A DNA stretch of 64,000 bases from Owenia fusiformis (GCA_903813345.2 CAIIXF020000003.1:23761248-23825247); one strand, 5' to 3'. Shown: positions 13,363 through 27,300, counted from the stretch's first letter. Numbers and translations are program-made. Notes: generated from the letters alone by a model not told the origin.

Positions 13363-15463
13363 TATCTCACTCACGGGATTTCCTAGACGACTACTAGACC
13401 TAAGGTAACCTAATGTCACGGTGTCCCGAATGGTTACACAGACGAGGTAACAAGATCATGAATACTAAAGTGGTTGTTGCAATTATACGTCTAAGGATCA
13501 GTCTGCCTATTTCATCTGTTCACACTAGATGTATCAGATTCAATGTGGTCCGTCAGTCATAATATTTTTACAAAAGTATAATCAATAATTTCCTGTCTCT
13601 AACAATCCATCGTAATCAAGTGTAACAATTTAGTTCAAATAATTGGGTTTGTCTAAACCTCGTTGGATAAAATGATACCAAGAATTCTACTGTTGCGCCT
13701 TGTTCACTGGAGTGGCCGTTTTCATTTATAAGAGTAGCATTCTATGTCAAGATAACTTCATTAAAGATTTGCGCATCTTGGTTATGACAATAACATATCT
13801 CTGTCTTGTGTTTGAAGTGTCGTCTGCAAATGCAAATTTCACGCTATTTCTCGATAAAATTTGAATAAACTGATTCGTTTTTCTAGATTTTTATAACCTT
13901 AGGAGTTTTACCTCATTGTCTAATATGTTTATTCCTGACCAATTCAGCTCTCTTGCATTCTCTTTTGATTTTAAAACATGAACATCGGGATATATTCTTG
14001 AAACGGTTAATGTTAGATTTACTGCAAATAGACCAATATTTTAGGTCCTGATTGTTGTCACTGAACTCGGTATGACATAAACGAACAGTTTAATTAAATT
14101 CAGACCAGGGCTTACATCAATTCAGGAATTGTTTCAATTTGAAGCAGTTTTATGCGATTACGATTTTATGAATTATTATCACCATAAAACACAGTGCACA
14201 TTACTTCGACAAAAACTGAACCAAACAATAGTTTGCTAATGAAATAGTTTGCTAATGAAAAATCGTCACTTGACAGTATCACAATACAATGACGCCCATT
14301 GTCTTATATTTCGAAATGGCGGACAATCATTGATTCTTTCGATTTTTTCCTAGAAGTTTTCACTTTGAAAGTTTTGCGGCATCAAGGTTATTTGTACATT
14401 ATTGTTAATAAAACAAAAACATGGACCAATTTGGTTATAATATTACTGTGAAGTGTTTCATCAGGGAAAGCATTTAATGGGGAGATGACGAGTATTACCA
14501 AATTGGTCCGTGCCAGGCACAAGGCAAGAATATCACTAAAGGATTCTGGGAGTCAATCCTCCTTGAAGTAAAGGAGGAGGGTTGTTTGTCGAATGAATTG
14601 GGGGAGTTTTTTCATGCATGTCGCTTACGTTTTTCATCCAAAAGACATCAATACACTTTAAAACATTTTATTGACTACACGATTACACCATATAATGCAT
14701 CGTCCACCATATAATGAGGATTATCTTTGGATTAACACCCAAGTATTTTAATTTTTCAAACTTCAGAAGACTGGAAATCATTGATAGTCAACGCTTTTGA
14801 ATAATATACATGCTGTTTTAAATAGGCTTTATGTATGCCAATAATTTCTTTTTGAGGAATTTCCCATAGAAATTCAATGGTACGGTTCAAAGCAGATTTT
14901 GAGATAACAGGAAAATAAATCTTTACAACACACCTTATCGGGTTGTTTTGGTTTATATCGCAACCCAAAAGGAATGTGAAATTCCACAACGCCCCCTCCT
15001 TTTAGACAAAATTCTTATGCGCAAAAACACATTTACAGTATCAGATGGGCGTAACTCCACTATCAAATGGGCCTATACTATTCAATTGTAAAACATTGAA
15101 ATCTTCCGATTAATAATGAAAAATCGAATTATAATCGAAGATGTCAGATGCCAAACCCTGGATAGCTCCATATGTACGTCCCATTGAGAACTCGAAGTAT
15201 CTCTAAAAAGTTTGACACCAAAATCAAAAGATCTGACTACTTTTTCCCCACCTATTTGAATTTCAAACAAACTCGAGACCACCATTGCAAAAGTCAAATA
15301 TTAATTTGTAATGAACCAAATAACGCCATACTTTTTATGAAAGTATGAAATAAACAAACTTAATTGTTAATTCTGTACATTTTCAAAAATAATTGCAAGT
15401 GCAAAAAAACTGGATATAGATTTTTCAACAGCGATCGTTCCTCAATAAAATAAAATAAATTCC
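13363..15463. other. Non-coding, no gene recognised
   Basis: The interval contains only short open frames. The one notable item is the solitary MITE-like end at about 14549-14566, which matches the TIR of the element at 8282-8484. Confidence 0.5.
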
Positions 15464-15468
15464 CTCGT

Positions 15469-16943
15469 CACTGGTTCTCAACTAGTTACCCTGACGATAC
15501 GTCAGTGAATCATCGCGGAACAACTCCCGAAATTTGAATTCGATAAGATATTTTTATTTCTCGATTTACACCTCCTTATAAGTAAAGTTGTGGATAATAA
15601 TTTGGCGCAAGATTAAGGAAGATAGTCTAGTTTGAAAATGGGGTGGTGATTTTAGGTTTGGTTTGTTAACGAAGACGCAGTTCACATATTTAGTTCCTCG
15701 CCTTTGTTACACTGACGATCGGCATGAATAATGCCAATATTACACTGACGTAGAGCTTTGATTACATTGACGAATGAATAATATTATAGAGGAAGTTGAT
15801 CTGTTGAATGTTATGGACATATGTAGTCATACTCGGCCCGGTAGCATGTTTAAAAATCGAGTCAAATACATCAAGTAAAGAGATTCTTTACTTGGTGTTT
15901 TTGACTCAATATTTTTATACATGTTTCCGGGCGTATGTAAGTACTCTCTATTAAACATTAAAAAGCAAGCAATTGACTTAGAAAAATACGAGTCTATTAC
16001 CAATTTAATAGTCAACAGGCCCATCATCTGCCAAATTTATGACGACATTCCATGCATGCTTAATGTTTCCAGAATATTTTCCAATAGTTCTTTTGCGTTT
16101 GTAAAGCATCAAAGGGTCTTCTTACTACATCTCTTTTTGTAATAATGAGTTCTACCAGATTCTCTTTCCAGTAGGACATCCACCTGATCTTTTAGGAAGG
16201 TCCCTATATATATGCTTCAATGGTCCACTGAGGTTGGGGCTATTTGAGGGGTAATCGTCAAAAAGTCAACGTTTGATGATTTTAACAACGGATGTGTCAA
16301 GAGATTTCGTGCACGCTTGCAATATTTATGCACAAACTGCCAAGACACCATTCTTTTTCATGATAAGGCTATTAAGTGCTGTGTGGGCAAACGCACCGTG
16401 TGTAGTTAAAAAGACAGCCTTAATCTTGCCAAAATGAACATGATTTCTTGAGGATTGGTCAAATAGATGTAGCACAACTCATCTATTTAATCTTTCGGAA
16501 AGGTTTGATTGTGTCCATATATACATCTTTGCTGCTTCCCTCTACCCTACTACAATAGTAGTATTTGAATTTGCGACATCCATGATTCTCTGAAATAGTT
16601 TCTATATATTCATGGTTGTTACCTTATATAATTTACAATGTTAAAATGGTTCGTCAACGTAACAACAGCTCCAAATCAAACATTCGTCTGTGTAACACTG
16701 GTCGTTCGTCAGTGTAACAAAAGAGAGGGACTAAACATATGAACTGCGTCTTCGTTAACATACCAAACCTAAAACCATCAACGCATTCTCAAACTAGACT
16801 ATCTTCCTCGACTTCGGGCCAAATTATTATCCACAAGAAAAAGTAAATCAAGAAATAAAAATTTCTCACCGAAACCGAGTCCCGGAAGTTGTTCCGGCAT
16901 GATACACTGACGTATCGTCTGTGTAACTAGGTGAGGACCAGTG
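15469..16943. mobile_element. ~1.5-kb non-autonomous DNA transposon with ~300-bp TIRs
   Basis: Left and right ends are imperfect inverted copies of about 300 bp (15469 to about 15790, and about 16620 to 16943), both starting CACTGGT-CTCA-CTAGTTAC. The 5-bp direct repeat ctcgt flanks it at 15464-15468 and 16944-16948. Within the TIRs, short words such as gttacactgacga recur several times as subterminal repeats. The centre holds a ~98-bp hairpin at 15835-15932 but no transposase-like frame. A 5-bp duplication with CAC-initial ends recalls the Transib/RAG-like group, but superfamily is not established. The arms differ at many positions, so it is not recent. Confidence 0.85.
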
Positions 16944-16948
16944 CTCGT

Positions 16949-19085
16949 GTCTGAGCTAAGTTATGAACGCCACCGATCATACAGAAGTCTCCATTGCATA
17001 GCGTTCTGTGACATGAATTGTATAATGCGATTATGCAATTTTCATGCAACCATACTCTTAAGTGGTGGAAGTGTCACCTGCGAAAGTGTGCAGACCTAAT
17101 ATGTGCAGTAAAGTAACAAGTGCCATGTGTCATCATCAAAATAAAATAAAATATGTTCAGATCAGTTGTATATCAAGTGTGCGGAATATGTTTTGTTTCC
17201 TTATCGTCGCGTCTTGTGTTATATTAACACCAATGAAGATAACGAGTAAAGAATTGTAACCCTCAACTCTACTGTCGTCTTTTACTTAATCATACTTAAT
17301 GTTCATAAAAGTGGACGCCGGGATTCATCAAGCTATTCTCTGTTGTTACGATACGTACTTAGCACACAACATACTTTTGAAATTTTGATAAATCTCGTTT
17401 TTGCGATATTTTTTCAAGAACGTTGCATATTGGACCTCTAATGACTTACTTTTTCTTCTTTTAAATGGCATATTTGAATTCAGTAAAATGTTTTCTCCAA
17501 GAATAACTGTATACTGTTATGTTATTTAAATCATTCGAGTCGAGCTACCACACAATAAATAAACATCCTACCCCTCTGCTACCTAAGTTTACACAAAAGC
17601 CATTCTGTTTTACAAGATCCCATTCTCCCCGCTTGAGAAAAAAGACAAAAAGTGGGCGCGGGTATCGTAATAAAATCTAATCGCAGTATGATATCTCTTA
17701 CGTTGTAGAATAGACTGTACAGTAAAACATGTATTAACAGCTTTTTCAGGCCTAACTCATAAAAATTAAAGTATGCTAGCTGAGAAGATGAGAAATTAAT
17801 CGAGCAAATGTCTGTGCAGTTAGGCGTGGTGACCTGAAACGTCTCCGGAAATTCCTCTCTTAAAAACCCCCGTGTGAAATAGCATGCATCTTGTTTTGAG
17901 AGGATGATTTCGATTTAAAGGAAATGAAAATACAAAATATAGATCATTTCAATAGAGATAAAAACATTAATTATTGTATGTATTTATTGAAATCTTTTTT
18001 GAGGGATAGAGTAAAGGTTAATTTCTATCAACAAAAAGACGAATACGTAGTTTCAAGCATTTTGGTTGATTGGCATTTTCAATATCTTTCCAAGAATTGC
18101 AGCGTAATAATACGTTCTGATAGTGATCTAGTTCTTAAATTGAGAACGTTTTCCCCAACTGGCCAAAAAAATAAATGCCCTCGTCATAATTATATCCTCA
18201 CAATAGGTTTGAACAATGGCTGTAGGGAAATTTCAGAAACTGGCAATTATCACAGAATTTATGTTAGAATAGTTAGCGACCTACTAACAGTCCAACATCA
18301 CACTGACTGTAGAATGATAAGAATATAAACCCAGACGATATGAGACAGGCGGAGATGAGGAATAAAGATAATGCATATTTGTGATTATGGCATATGACCT
18401 GCCAAGTGGTTTCAATAATTTCCCGACTCATTTCTTCCATTTTTCATCGGTAGAACATTGGTCCAATTAGAGGAGCAATTCCTCATTTAAAAAGGGCTGA
18501 GTAACCATGTGAAATAGAATACGAAAATATTTGTATCCGCTTATAAGCTTAAAATTGCAAGCTCAGAATCAGTGTGTCAAAAGAAATGCTAGATCGAGTA
18601 ATCACAGCTCCATTGCAAGTTGTCAAAGAGTTTGACACATAAAAGAGATAGTCTGTTAAGTCCATCTAGATTATCAAGGCGATACTCTAATCTTTGTAAA
18701 CTCTTTATTTACTGAATATAACGCTGGTTTAGATTGTTCAAAAGAATTCATTAGATTTTGAAATACCCATTTCGATTTTCCCAAAGGAAACAGACCAAAG
18801 GAAACAGAATTCTAAAAGGAATTTTGGGCATATTTTAACGAATAACATTTCAATTTGTGATTTTCCATGAATGTAAAATTAGTTTAGATTTATTTATCGA
18901 TCATTGGTTTATACATGTAGGTCATTCTAAATGCAAAGTGTATCCCATTTGATATAAAATATCAAAATGTATACATATACATGAATTTAGGCAAAATAAA
19001 GTATTAAAAAGAAAAAGAAAAATTGATCACACAAAAAACAAACTCAACAGCCCGAATAATGCTGCTTCACTCAAGCATTATTATC
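16949..19085. other. Non-coding, no gene recognised
   Basis: The longest frame is a 134-codon ATG frame at 17924-18328 (+), with no signal peptide, transmembrane segment or motif I can name. In DNA this AT-rich such a length is not by itself evidence of a gene. Confidence 0.45.
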
Positions 19086-19089
19086 ACAA

Positions 19090-19323
19090 TCTAAAATCAC
19101 AAGACCATATGACATTTCAGTCAAGAACTATTCTTAATTTAGAACCACAAGACCATGAAACATTTGATCAAGAACTGTTATCACAATCTAAAACCAGAAG
19201 ACCATGTGACATTTCAGTCAAGAACTGTCATCACAATCTCAAATCACAAGACCATGTGACATTTCAATCGAGAACTGTTATCACAATCTCAAATCACAAG
19301 ACCATATATGTGACAGTTCAGTT
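19090..19323. repeat. ~50-bp minisatellite, left part
   Basis: Units of 48-50 bp repeat with the core caagaccatgtgacatttca followed by gtcaagaactgttatcacaa. Starts of the caagacc word lie at about 19100, 19148, 19197, 19247 and 19297. The array continues at 20082-20240 after an inserted LINE, so the two parts are one interrupted array. An open frame through it is a repeat artefact. Confidence 0.85.
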
Positions 19324-20081
19324 GTTTGTTGTTGTTTTTTTTATTATCATAGTAATTTTTTTTACAACGATTTTTCAAAAAGTTGCCGAAGCAAACATTA
19401 TTGGCAACTATACATATAAACACACTACAATAAAATTATACAAAAATAGACAGATTTTGACAATACAAAAATGGGCTGCTAGTGGTTGGTTGGTAGTTTG
19501 GTTGGAGTAGGTGAAAAGAATAGGTAGCATGATCTTATTCAACAAGTTTGATAGATTCATTAATAAAGGTACTTGTAATAGACAAAACTTCTCTATTTGT
19601 TTCAATATTTAAAAAGTTAATTCCATACAAAAGAGTTTCAATTTTATCATCTTGTTTCAAATTGTTAAAGGAGAAATTTATGTCATGCATGGTAAATAAT
19701 CCATTTAGCTTGTCAAGCATTTGGTGTCTTATATCATTGTTGAGGCGACAGTGTAAGAGGAAATGCTTTGTGGTTTATTTTAAACCACATCTACATACAT
19801 CAGAATCGATAGTTGTAAAAGAGTGGGCCATTTTATGTGCATTTAACAAGAGGCCAACACGTAATTGGTTCAGTTTGATTTCTAAATTACGGGGAAGAGA
19901 TAAATTTTGTGAATTTGTCTGAATATTTTGAAAATTTTGGAAGTGCTTTTTGATTTGGCCTTTGAAAGAAGAGATAGTAGGCACCTGCCTGAGCTGTAAT
20001 GGTAAGGAGTCCCAAATTTTAGAAAAAAGGATAGCTCCACTATCCTTGAACCTGGTAGAAATATGTAATGGGATGTGATAG
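19324..20081 (-). mobile_element. 3' end of a LINE (non-L1 type) inserted in the minisatellite
   Basis: The insert interrupts the 50-bp minisatellite and is flanked by the direct repeat gttcagtt (19316-19323 and 20082-20089). T-rich tracts at 19333-19363 on the plus strand represent a degenerate poly(A) tail. The minus strand encodes the C-terminal end of a reverse transcriptase: a basic stretch containing LNQLRVGLLLNAHKM, then a zinc-knuckle-like CRCG ... HFLLHC motif, ending at a stop at 19535. One in-frame stop falls between the CRCG and HFLLHC parts, so it is no longer functional. The style resembles Jockey/CR1/RTE-type elements rather than L1. Confidence 0.8.
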
Positions 20082-20240
20082 GTTCAGTTAAGAACTAGGA
20101 TCACAATCTAAAGCCTCAAGACTGTTTGACATTTCAGTCAAGATCTGTTCTCACATTATAAAAACCACAAGAACATGTGACATTTCAGTCACAAACATTT
20201 ATCGAAATCTAAAACCACGCACGACAATGGACAATGAACA
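20082..20240. repeat. ~50-bp minisatellite, right part
   Basis: This continues the array of 19090-19323 with more diverged units (atgtgacatttcagtcacaa and similar). It lies directly after the LINE insertion and restarts with the duplicated gttcagtt. Confidence 0.75.
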
Positions 20241-22734
20241 ATTTCAGTCATATTATTGACCATTACAATAATTATGTATACATGTTTAATATCAAAAACA
20301 TAATATTAATACTCTGAATTCAAAAATCGTTGTGGATGTTAGAATTAAAAAAACTTACTGAAATCACCCAATATGAACACTCAGAATTTAACTTTGGGAC
20401 TATTTCAAAGTTGATGTGTACATTAACAACCCTAGAAGCATGAGTGAATTTAAATAAGAGGGGAAATGGGCGCCATTACACAAGATATCTGAGTGTAGTC
20501 AGTTTTCAATTTTGCCTCCACAGAAAAGACCGGTATTTTGAGCATGTTTTGTAAAATGACCATAAAATCGTGACCATTTGGAATAGACCAATGAAACCTG
20601 GTTAAATCAAAGAACATTGAAATAAGTTTAATTGCGCCAAATATGAACCCATACTGGATGACTGGGTTATTAAGATTTGTTTGGGTTACCTTTTCATGGC
20701 CCACCTTGAATATTACAATATGGTGGACCGATACATTCGAGAGAATCCTAGCCAGTCTCAAATGGAATCTAAGTTGAGCTGTTCTTTGATCGTATTATAA
20801 TTATGCAATGGGAATTTAGTTTCTGAAATATCCCTGGGAAAACCTGTGGTACCTATTACACAGTTCGTAAACAAAGATATCAACTTTTAAGTTTTCTAAA
20901 TTAAACATAGCAAGCGTAGCCTGTGTAAGCATGCTTTCTGAAATGGGAATCTGTAATAACATGAATGTGTTTCATTTGAATCGTGTGAATCTGTGTGTTC
21001 TTTTAAACACACACCAAATAAACAACAATGATTGGAAAAGTTATGGCAGGTGAACATCAACTAAAGAATTTTTTATTTATGCCTCTTATTTGTATTCTTA
21101 TACAAGTATTGCAGTCCTTAGAATGTAAGATGTTTAAGCTTCATGTACTTTAAATCTATAGCAATGCTTAGAAGTAAACTCTTTGGAGGGCTAGGAATGG
21201 TGCAAAACTGAATGAGAGTACTTTATATATAAGGTTATAGCATTCTTTGAAAAATACAAACTTCTAAGATAGTATCCAAGAGTATCAACTAAAATGTTAC
21301 AATAAAACTGTGTTGGTTCAAATCAAATGTATTGATATGCATCACTTACTTTTACCAATTTGAAATCAATGTTAACAATAGCATCGGTATAAGAAAAGCT
21401 TTCGACACAGTTGTCGTCACGATAAATTATATTGAACTCGGGGAAATGCATTTTATTTAGTTTGAAACTATCTTAAACAAAGAAAATGTGTTGTAGACAC
21501 ACTACATATTAGACAAAAGTGATGTAACCGATAGGAATATAAATTATCTCGCTTTAAATAGGTACTACATCAAGGATCTGTTTTTAGCCCTCTCCTGTTC
21601 ATTGTCCTTAATTTTAAATTATCAATTTCAATGACAAGATGGAGAAGAAAACAATATCAAATTTGTGAATGTAAGCCTAAAGAATGTTTATCGGGTTTTT
21701 CGTCTTCTAACTTGAAGTCTATAACCTAGTAGATTTATATTAAAGAACATAAATTAGTAATGACTCACCACAAAAATGTTTGGTACCTCAGTATCTTACC
21801 AAAAAGGCAACGAGGGCTCAGAATGAAAAACAATCATGCATTTTCATTCATCATATCGAAAGAACTTCTAAAGTATGCATGAGTAGGTCCAATAAATATA
21901 CTTGAGAATTCTGTCACAACGTACAAACTCTCCATTGTAATTATTACATGCTCTCTGACACTTCACCTCATATTAAGTAGAACACTGTCAAACATCGCGT
22001 TGGGCATTATGAGAAAGTAATTGTATCATAAAAATACATAATGAAATAGATAGTAAACATATTGGCATTATTGTAAACAAATTAAGTTTTCACTTTATTT
22101 ATTTATAACACGTTGTCTCATGATATTTAACTTAATGAAAAACATACAGTCGATAAGGTAGGTATACTCTTGCTTAAACTGTCACCATAACTGCGCTTAT
22201 TGCATGGATTTTTCGCTTCATATACCATCTGATTTTAGCATTGCTACTTAATTTGAAACATTAACTAGCCTTCTTGTCTGGTTCCATGTTGGTTGTCTTT
22301 CTGTCCCTGTTCAATTTCGGTTTAAAAAGGTGATCGTCAAGATATTTCAGGTAGGAGTTAAAACATTGCCATCTCTTTACGCGTTGATTAATGGACTGTG
22401 GAATAATTGCAATTTTTCTTTCCAGTGGATTGATTATAAAAGCACTACACACAGTCTGCCTGAAAACACTTCTAAGTTAAGGAATGTGCTCATTTGTTCT
22501 GCAGAGCTGTTGTTGTTACCTGACGAGAATTTTAATTGAATCTTCAGAATATCAGTCGACATTTTGCTCGATAGCTTTAGTCCTATTAACCAGATTATAA
22601 GAGTAGATACATTATAATCCATTTTGTTGTTTTATGAAGTTGAATTGCTGTATTCTAATAGCAGGTAGTATTTGTGGGTCAAGCCAGTTTTCTTGCCAAC
22701 GCTTATCTGTTTGGATGGCGTGGGTTTGAGTCTT
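20241..22734. other. Non-coding, no gene recognised
   Basis: Frames on the minus strand at 22261-22452 and 22612-22809 look slightly protein-like (for example PLERKIAIIPQSINQRVKRW), but they are short, not in a common frame, and match nothing I can name. They may be remnants of an old element. Confidence 0.4.
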
Positions 22735-23065
22735 GTTTATGATTTGAAATGAAGCCTTATTCTTGATTTTAAACAATTGTTTACCATACTCTTGATTTAA
22801 AAAAATCAAGAGACATTCTCAATTATTAACAATTGTTTGTCATAGTATGGATTAAAACAATTATTTGCCTTAATCTTGGTTTTAAACAATTATTTGCCTT
22901 TATTTCGATCAATAATAATTTGTCTGCCTTATTCCTAATTACAAACAATTTTTACCACACTCTTAATTAAAAACAGTCGTTTTTCTTATTCTTAAAGTTT
23001 TACAATTATTTACAATATTCTCGATAAGTAATAATTGTTTGTCGTATTTGCAATTGTTTACACGC
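22735..23065. repeat. Degenerate ~35-45-bp tandem repeat (aaacaattatttgcc)
   Basis: The words acaattgtttacc, acaattatttgcc and acaatttttacc followed by ttattcttgatt recur about seven times with strong divergence and variable spacing. It is an old, eroded tandem array with no coding content. Confidence 0.7.
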
Positions 23066-23971
23066 TACTTTTGTGTTACCGTACTCTCTTTGACATTCAT
23101 AGATAGAAACCGGAAGCAGACGAATGACAGTGTATTAGTTTTTGATAAATATTGTGTCTATGAAGAACATCATTAGCGTTAATGTCACGAGCTAGAAGCT
23201 TTTAGATGTACACCATGCCACTATCCAGGAGAGACAACCATCATTGTAATGTCAATTATTGTAATTTTATATCATTACAACTAAAATGTTTCTACACTTT
23301 ACATCCGCCAAGTAGTCCATTTATACCTGTACAAATACAATTTGAATAAAAAGCTGCTCAAGGGGCGATTATTATAATCTTTGTTGAAGGAGACATCCTC
23401 TTTTCTGGATACCTGACTTTCTTCATGACAATTATTCCCGAGTTCATTTATCTTATGAATGTCGTGAAATATTACAAAGTGGTTCATTTATTTTAACATA
23501 TCAATGTCGTGAAATATTACAGTGGGTCGTGCTGAGAAATACTTTTAATCTATTAGCGAGGTAAGAAATAAGAAACTAGCCCCAAGAAAAAACTTTTTCA
23601 TCGATACACAGGGCCAGGAACATGTATAATTTGATTTTTTCTAAGCGAACATCAAACTCCGATCGAACAAACTTGAATTTTGCATTAAATGCACATGATC
23701 CTGGGCCTTTGCATCGATATTTCCCAGGAAGTGTGCCGGGGGACAAATGATAGAAATTGAGATGCCATTAGGAAAATGGGCCACTTGATGGAATTATTGA
23801 GTTCGTGTTTTCGTTACCTTAGTGTGTAATCAGAGAGTATTATCAATCACAACAAACAATAGCTGTCAGCCTTGTAAGGGCAGTCTAACCTGGATTATTT
23901 CTTGCCAATACTATTATCATTAATTATTATTGCCTTACATAAAGCAATCGTAAAATACATCCCTTTTCTCT
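23066..23971. other. Non-coding, no gene recognised
   Basis: I see only short frames and simple AT-rich sequence. A short direct repeat atgtcgtgaaatattaca occurs twice around 23458-23521. Confidence 0.5.
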
Positions 23972-23973
23972 TA

Positions 23974-24355
23974 CAGGGTGTCCCAAAATATTTTTTCATC
24001 AATAAAAAGTTGAACTTTTCACATGATAAAGAATTTCATTTTTCAATAAGCAGTTCAAAATTCATAGACATTTGTAAATTACTTCCTGAAAAATTTGACA
24101 TTTTAGATGACCTATACTCTAGATGACCTCCATCATGAATGATATAGAAGTGAGAGTGCAAATTCAAACATGGAAAATGGGTGATGGTAATTAACAAGCT
24201 TCATTTTATCTCGGTATAAATCGTTACTTGGTGAAACTTTTAGAAGTTTATAATGAACATTGACTGTCGGATGACTTAATTTCAAAAACATTACTAGATG
24301 ATCCTTGATTCCGTTATCCCGTGCTTTTATAGGTACAATTTTTGGGAACACTCTG
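23974..24355. mobile_element. 382-bp MITE, CAGGGTG-type TIR, TA target site
   Basis: The left end is CAGGGTGTCCCAAAA and the right end, inverted, is CAGAGTGTTCCCAAAA. Each end abuts a TA dinucleotide (23972-23973 and 24356-24357). TA duplication with CAGGGTG-like ends indicates a Tc1/mariner-type non-autonomous element. Related ends occur at 27747, 33647, 40453 and 52730 in this window. Confidence 0.75.
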
Positions 24356-24357
24356 TA

Positions 24358-27300
24358 TACAAAGTGGACGTAATGTCTGGTTATATGTTGTTGCAAAGTG
24401 AGTTGCCCCACTATAACATTCCATGATTTTGGATTTCTTAGGTGTGTCTTGATAATCAAACTGGTAAGCTATCGTAACTGTACAGCTAAAGTCCTACATG
24501 TGGAACTAAAGGATTGAAAGAAACGTGACAGTTTTAATCATACAGTACAGTGGAAATTTCAAAAAGATGTAGCTAGGTTTTTGTATAAAAAATATTTGTA
24601 GGGACACGCCCTCCATCAAATGACAATTATTTGCTATTTTATGCCGCCCATTACTTTAGAGCCCACTCCTCCTCACGTATCCTCCAAATTGAAAGCGATT
24701 GTCGCTTTTTCCTAACTACTAAGTAATAGTGTAGCCTACTGCTTGGCGATATAAAGCACATGTTATGATATGTGAGTTTGTTTTGTTGTTTTTTGAAAAG
24801 CAACCTTTCACAACTATAACTATAGCTAGGCTATATATTCAATTTATCAAATTTGTATGATGCCCTGTCTAATTTGACAGAAGATTATACTTTATTTCTT
24901 AGATAATACAGACTTGTCATTACTTAGAACCCACTATTTCATCATTATAACCATGGTAACCAATGCACAATTCCTGTTTTACGCTGTCAATTTAAGAATT
25001 ATCTTGCTGTACAGGCAAAAAGAAAAAACAGAGGAAGTATCTGGTTTAGACCTAGTCGCTAATGCTGTAAATTTTCAAAAACATCGGAGAGTAGAACATT
25101 TATTGAACATAATGTAGAATATTACCTGGTGAAACAGCAGGACAATAGTGTCATCCGTTGATGTTGAATATGCATATAAAATGATGATACTGAAAAAATT
25201 GTTGAGAACGTAGTAAATCAGTGAGTCTGGCAATTCTGGCTCAGTAACGCGCAATAGGTACATGTATGCCATCATAATGTGATTTTCAAAAGAAAAATAT
25301 TAAACAAATCATCAGATACATGTATACTTTCGTCACTGCTTATTTTTAAAGACATACTGATTGTCAATCTGTATTTTCATTATTAACATGGGTTGATCAC
25401 TGATATGGTACTAAAAACATTTGAATTATTTCCCGTCCCCACCCGGGTACCCCTTATTTAAAATCAAATACATATAAGTTTTCAACTAAAATGTCATTCG
25501 CCTCGTTTGTGACTTCTTCAGGGTTCATAAAATGTCACGCCTACGAAAAGTGCAGTGGATTAATTTTAAAATCCGTCAATCTATGTTAAACGAAATCCAT
25601 TGAGTTAAGTCCTAAATCCCACTACTCCCCCTCAATTAAGAGACGACAATTGTTGAATATCTCATTTCAATAGTTTCCTTTAAATATGTTATAAAAGAAA
25701 ATATTTTGTTTGGATTCAGGAAATACTAACAAACAACTTGAATAAGTTAAACCAACTGAAACGGCCTTCACGCCATTCTTCGGTGTTTAATTAGAAATAA
25801 TCATCCTAATGCTATTAATGATAGTGCTTTATCCTTGGAATATGCGTCACCTCACCTAATGATCGCCATTTTAGTTGGTATTAACGACCTTATTTGTTAT
25901 TGGTGGTATTAAATATTTAGATGTGCATTTCCCATTTTACCATTTAATCTACAATTTAGGGCTGTTAACCTCAACTCAACCCAATTTTAATGTTTTGGAA
26001 AACAAATTGTGGATTGTATTTTATAGACCAGTCAGTATTCAGTAAAATCTGGGAGCCAGTTCTGGACATATTCTCAAAGATATCTCATTTGTCTGCGAAT
26101 TTTAAATTGATGGCAGGGGCGTGGCCAGGATCTAGATCTGGCGAGGCAAATTTTTGGTTTGGGCGAAATACCATATGACCACTCTTACAATATGATTTCA
26201 TTTTCAAGGTTTCAATTGGAAAAATATTCAAATTAATATTTTTCTGTTTTGGGCGAGACAACTCATGCCTGGTGGACATGGATGAACAATGGATTTTACA
26301 ACTGTATATACCTTTCCGAAGCGAATAAAAGTACATGATTATCATTATTACAACAGGGTAATTTTTTATTTTTGACATTACTCTCAATTTTGATGGATTC
26401 ATCGATTCTCGTTTGTGTAGATCTAGAGTGTTTAATGGACACGGGGAATGTCCAGGCCAAGCTGACATTGCTCACAATGAGCTCATTTAGAAGCGGGGCC
26501 TTGAGAGATATAATAAAATTGAAATATAAAATTTTCTATAAAACCATACTTAGTGAAACTCAGTACAACTTTATTTCATAGTACAATGGCATCAATTGCT
26601 GGGCAAGGGCGTTTTTCAACTATAAAATTCCTAGATTCTACCATTATTGCGAAAGGTATTTCAAATCTACAGGGTAACATTTCTGGGTCACATCAGAGAC
26701 ATGTATCTGGTCACATTTACCACCTTTTAAACAGCTGAAATATTTCGAATCTTTTCAATATATCGATATTTTATTTTTGTAGATAATAGTGGTAATGTCT
26801 TTGGAAGTGGACAAATCCTTTGTTATTTTCTTATCTATCATTACTCGAATAGGTAACTCGGTTTTGTTTTTCCCAACCCCAGCATGCTTCAATAAACCGT
26901 GTCTAATCTTCATACGCGTATTTCCTTGTTTACACAGAATTTGACAGTTATATGACCATTCTCCAATTTTATTTCTTCCAAAAAATCAGCTGTTTTCCAT
27001 TTGGAATCAGGTATCTGCAAAGGAGAAGGCGATATGACGTAATCACTCAATCAAATATCCCATATTCATCAAATATCCCATAATTCATGAATATATTTAC
27101 GATCGTCCTTTCAATCATCACTCTTACTTGTGATTCTATTGTTTCTATGTGTGGTGTATTATGTGACTACCAGACCGTGACCAATATTACCTGTTCCGTT
27201 CTTACCGGAGAGATAGACTCCCTGATATACCCAATAACTAACTATCCTCTTCTATAGACATAGAAGAAGGGTTAAAAAGACAGGAAAAAACCACATCACG

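Noticed and set aside
17924-18328. 134-codon ATG frame as a possible gene
   Set aside because: No domain, no conserved neighbour and no splice or poly(A) support; a frame of this length is expected by chance in DNA this AT-rich.
19109-19510. 133-codon frame as a repetitive protein
   Set aside because: It is a reading of the 50-bp minisatellite and runs into the inserted LINE.
22261-22809. Protein-like minus-strand frames as a gene
   Set aside because: Short, in different frames, no motif recognised and no plausible splice structure found.
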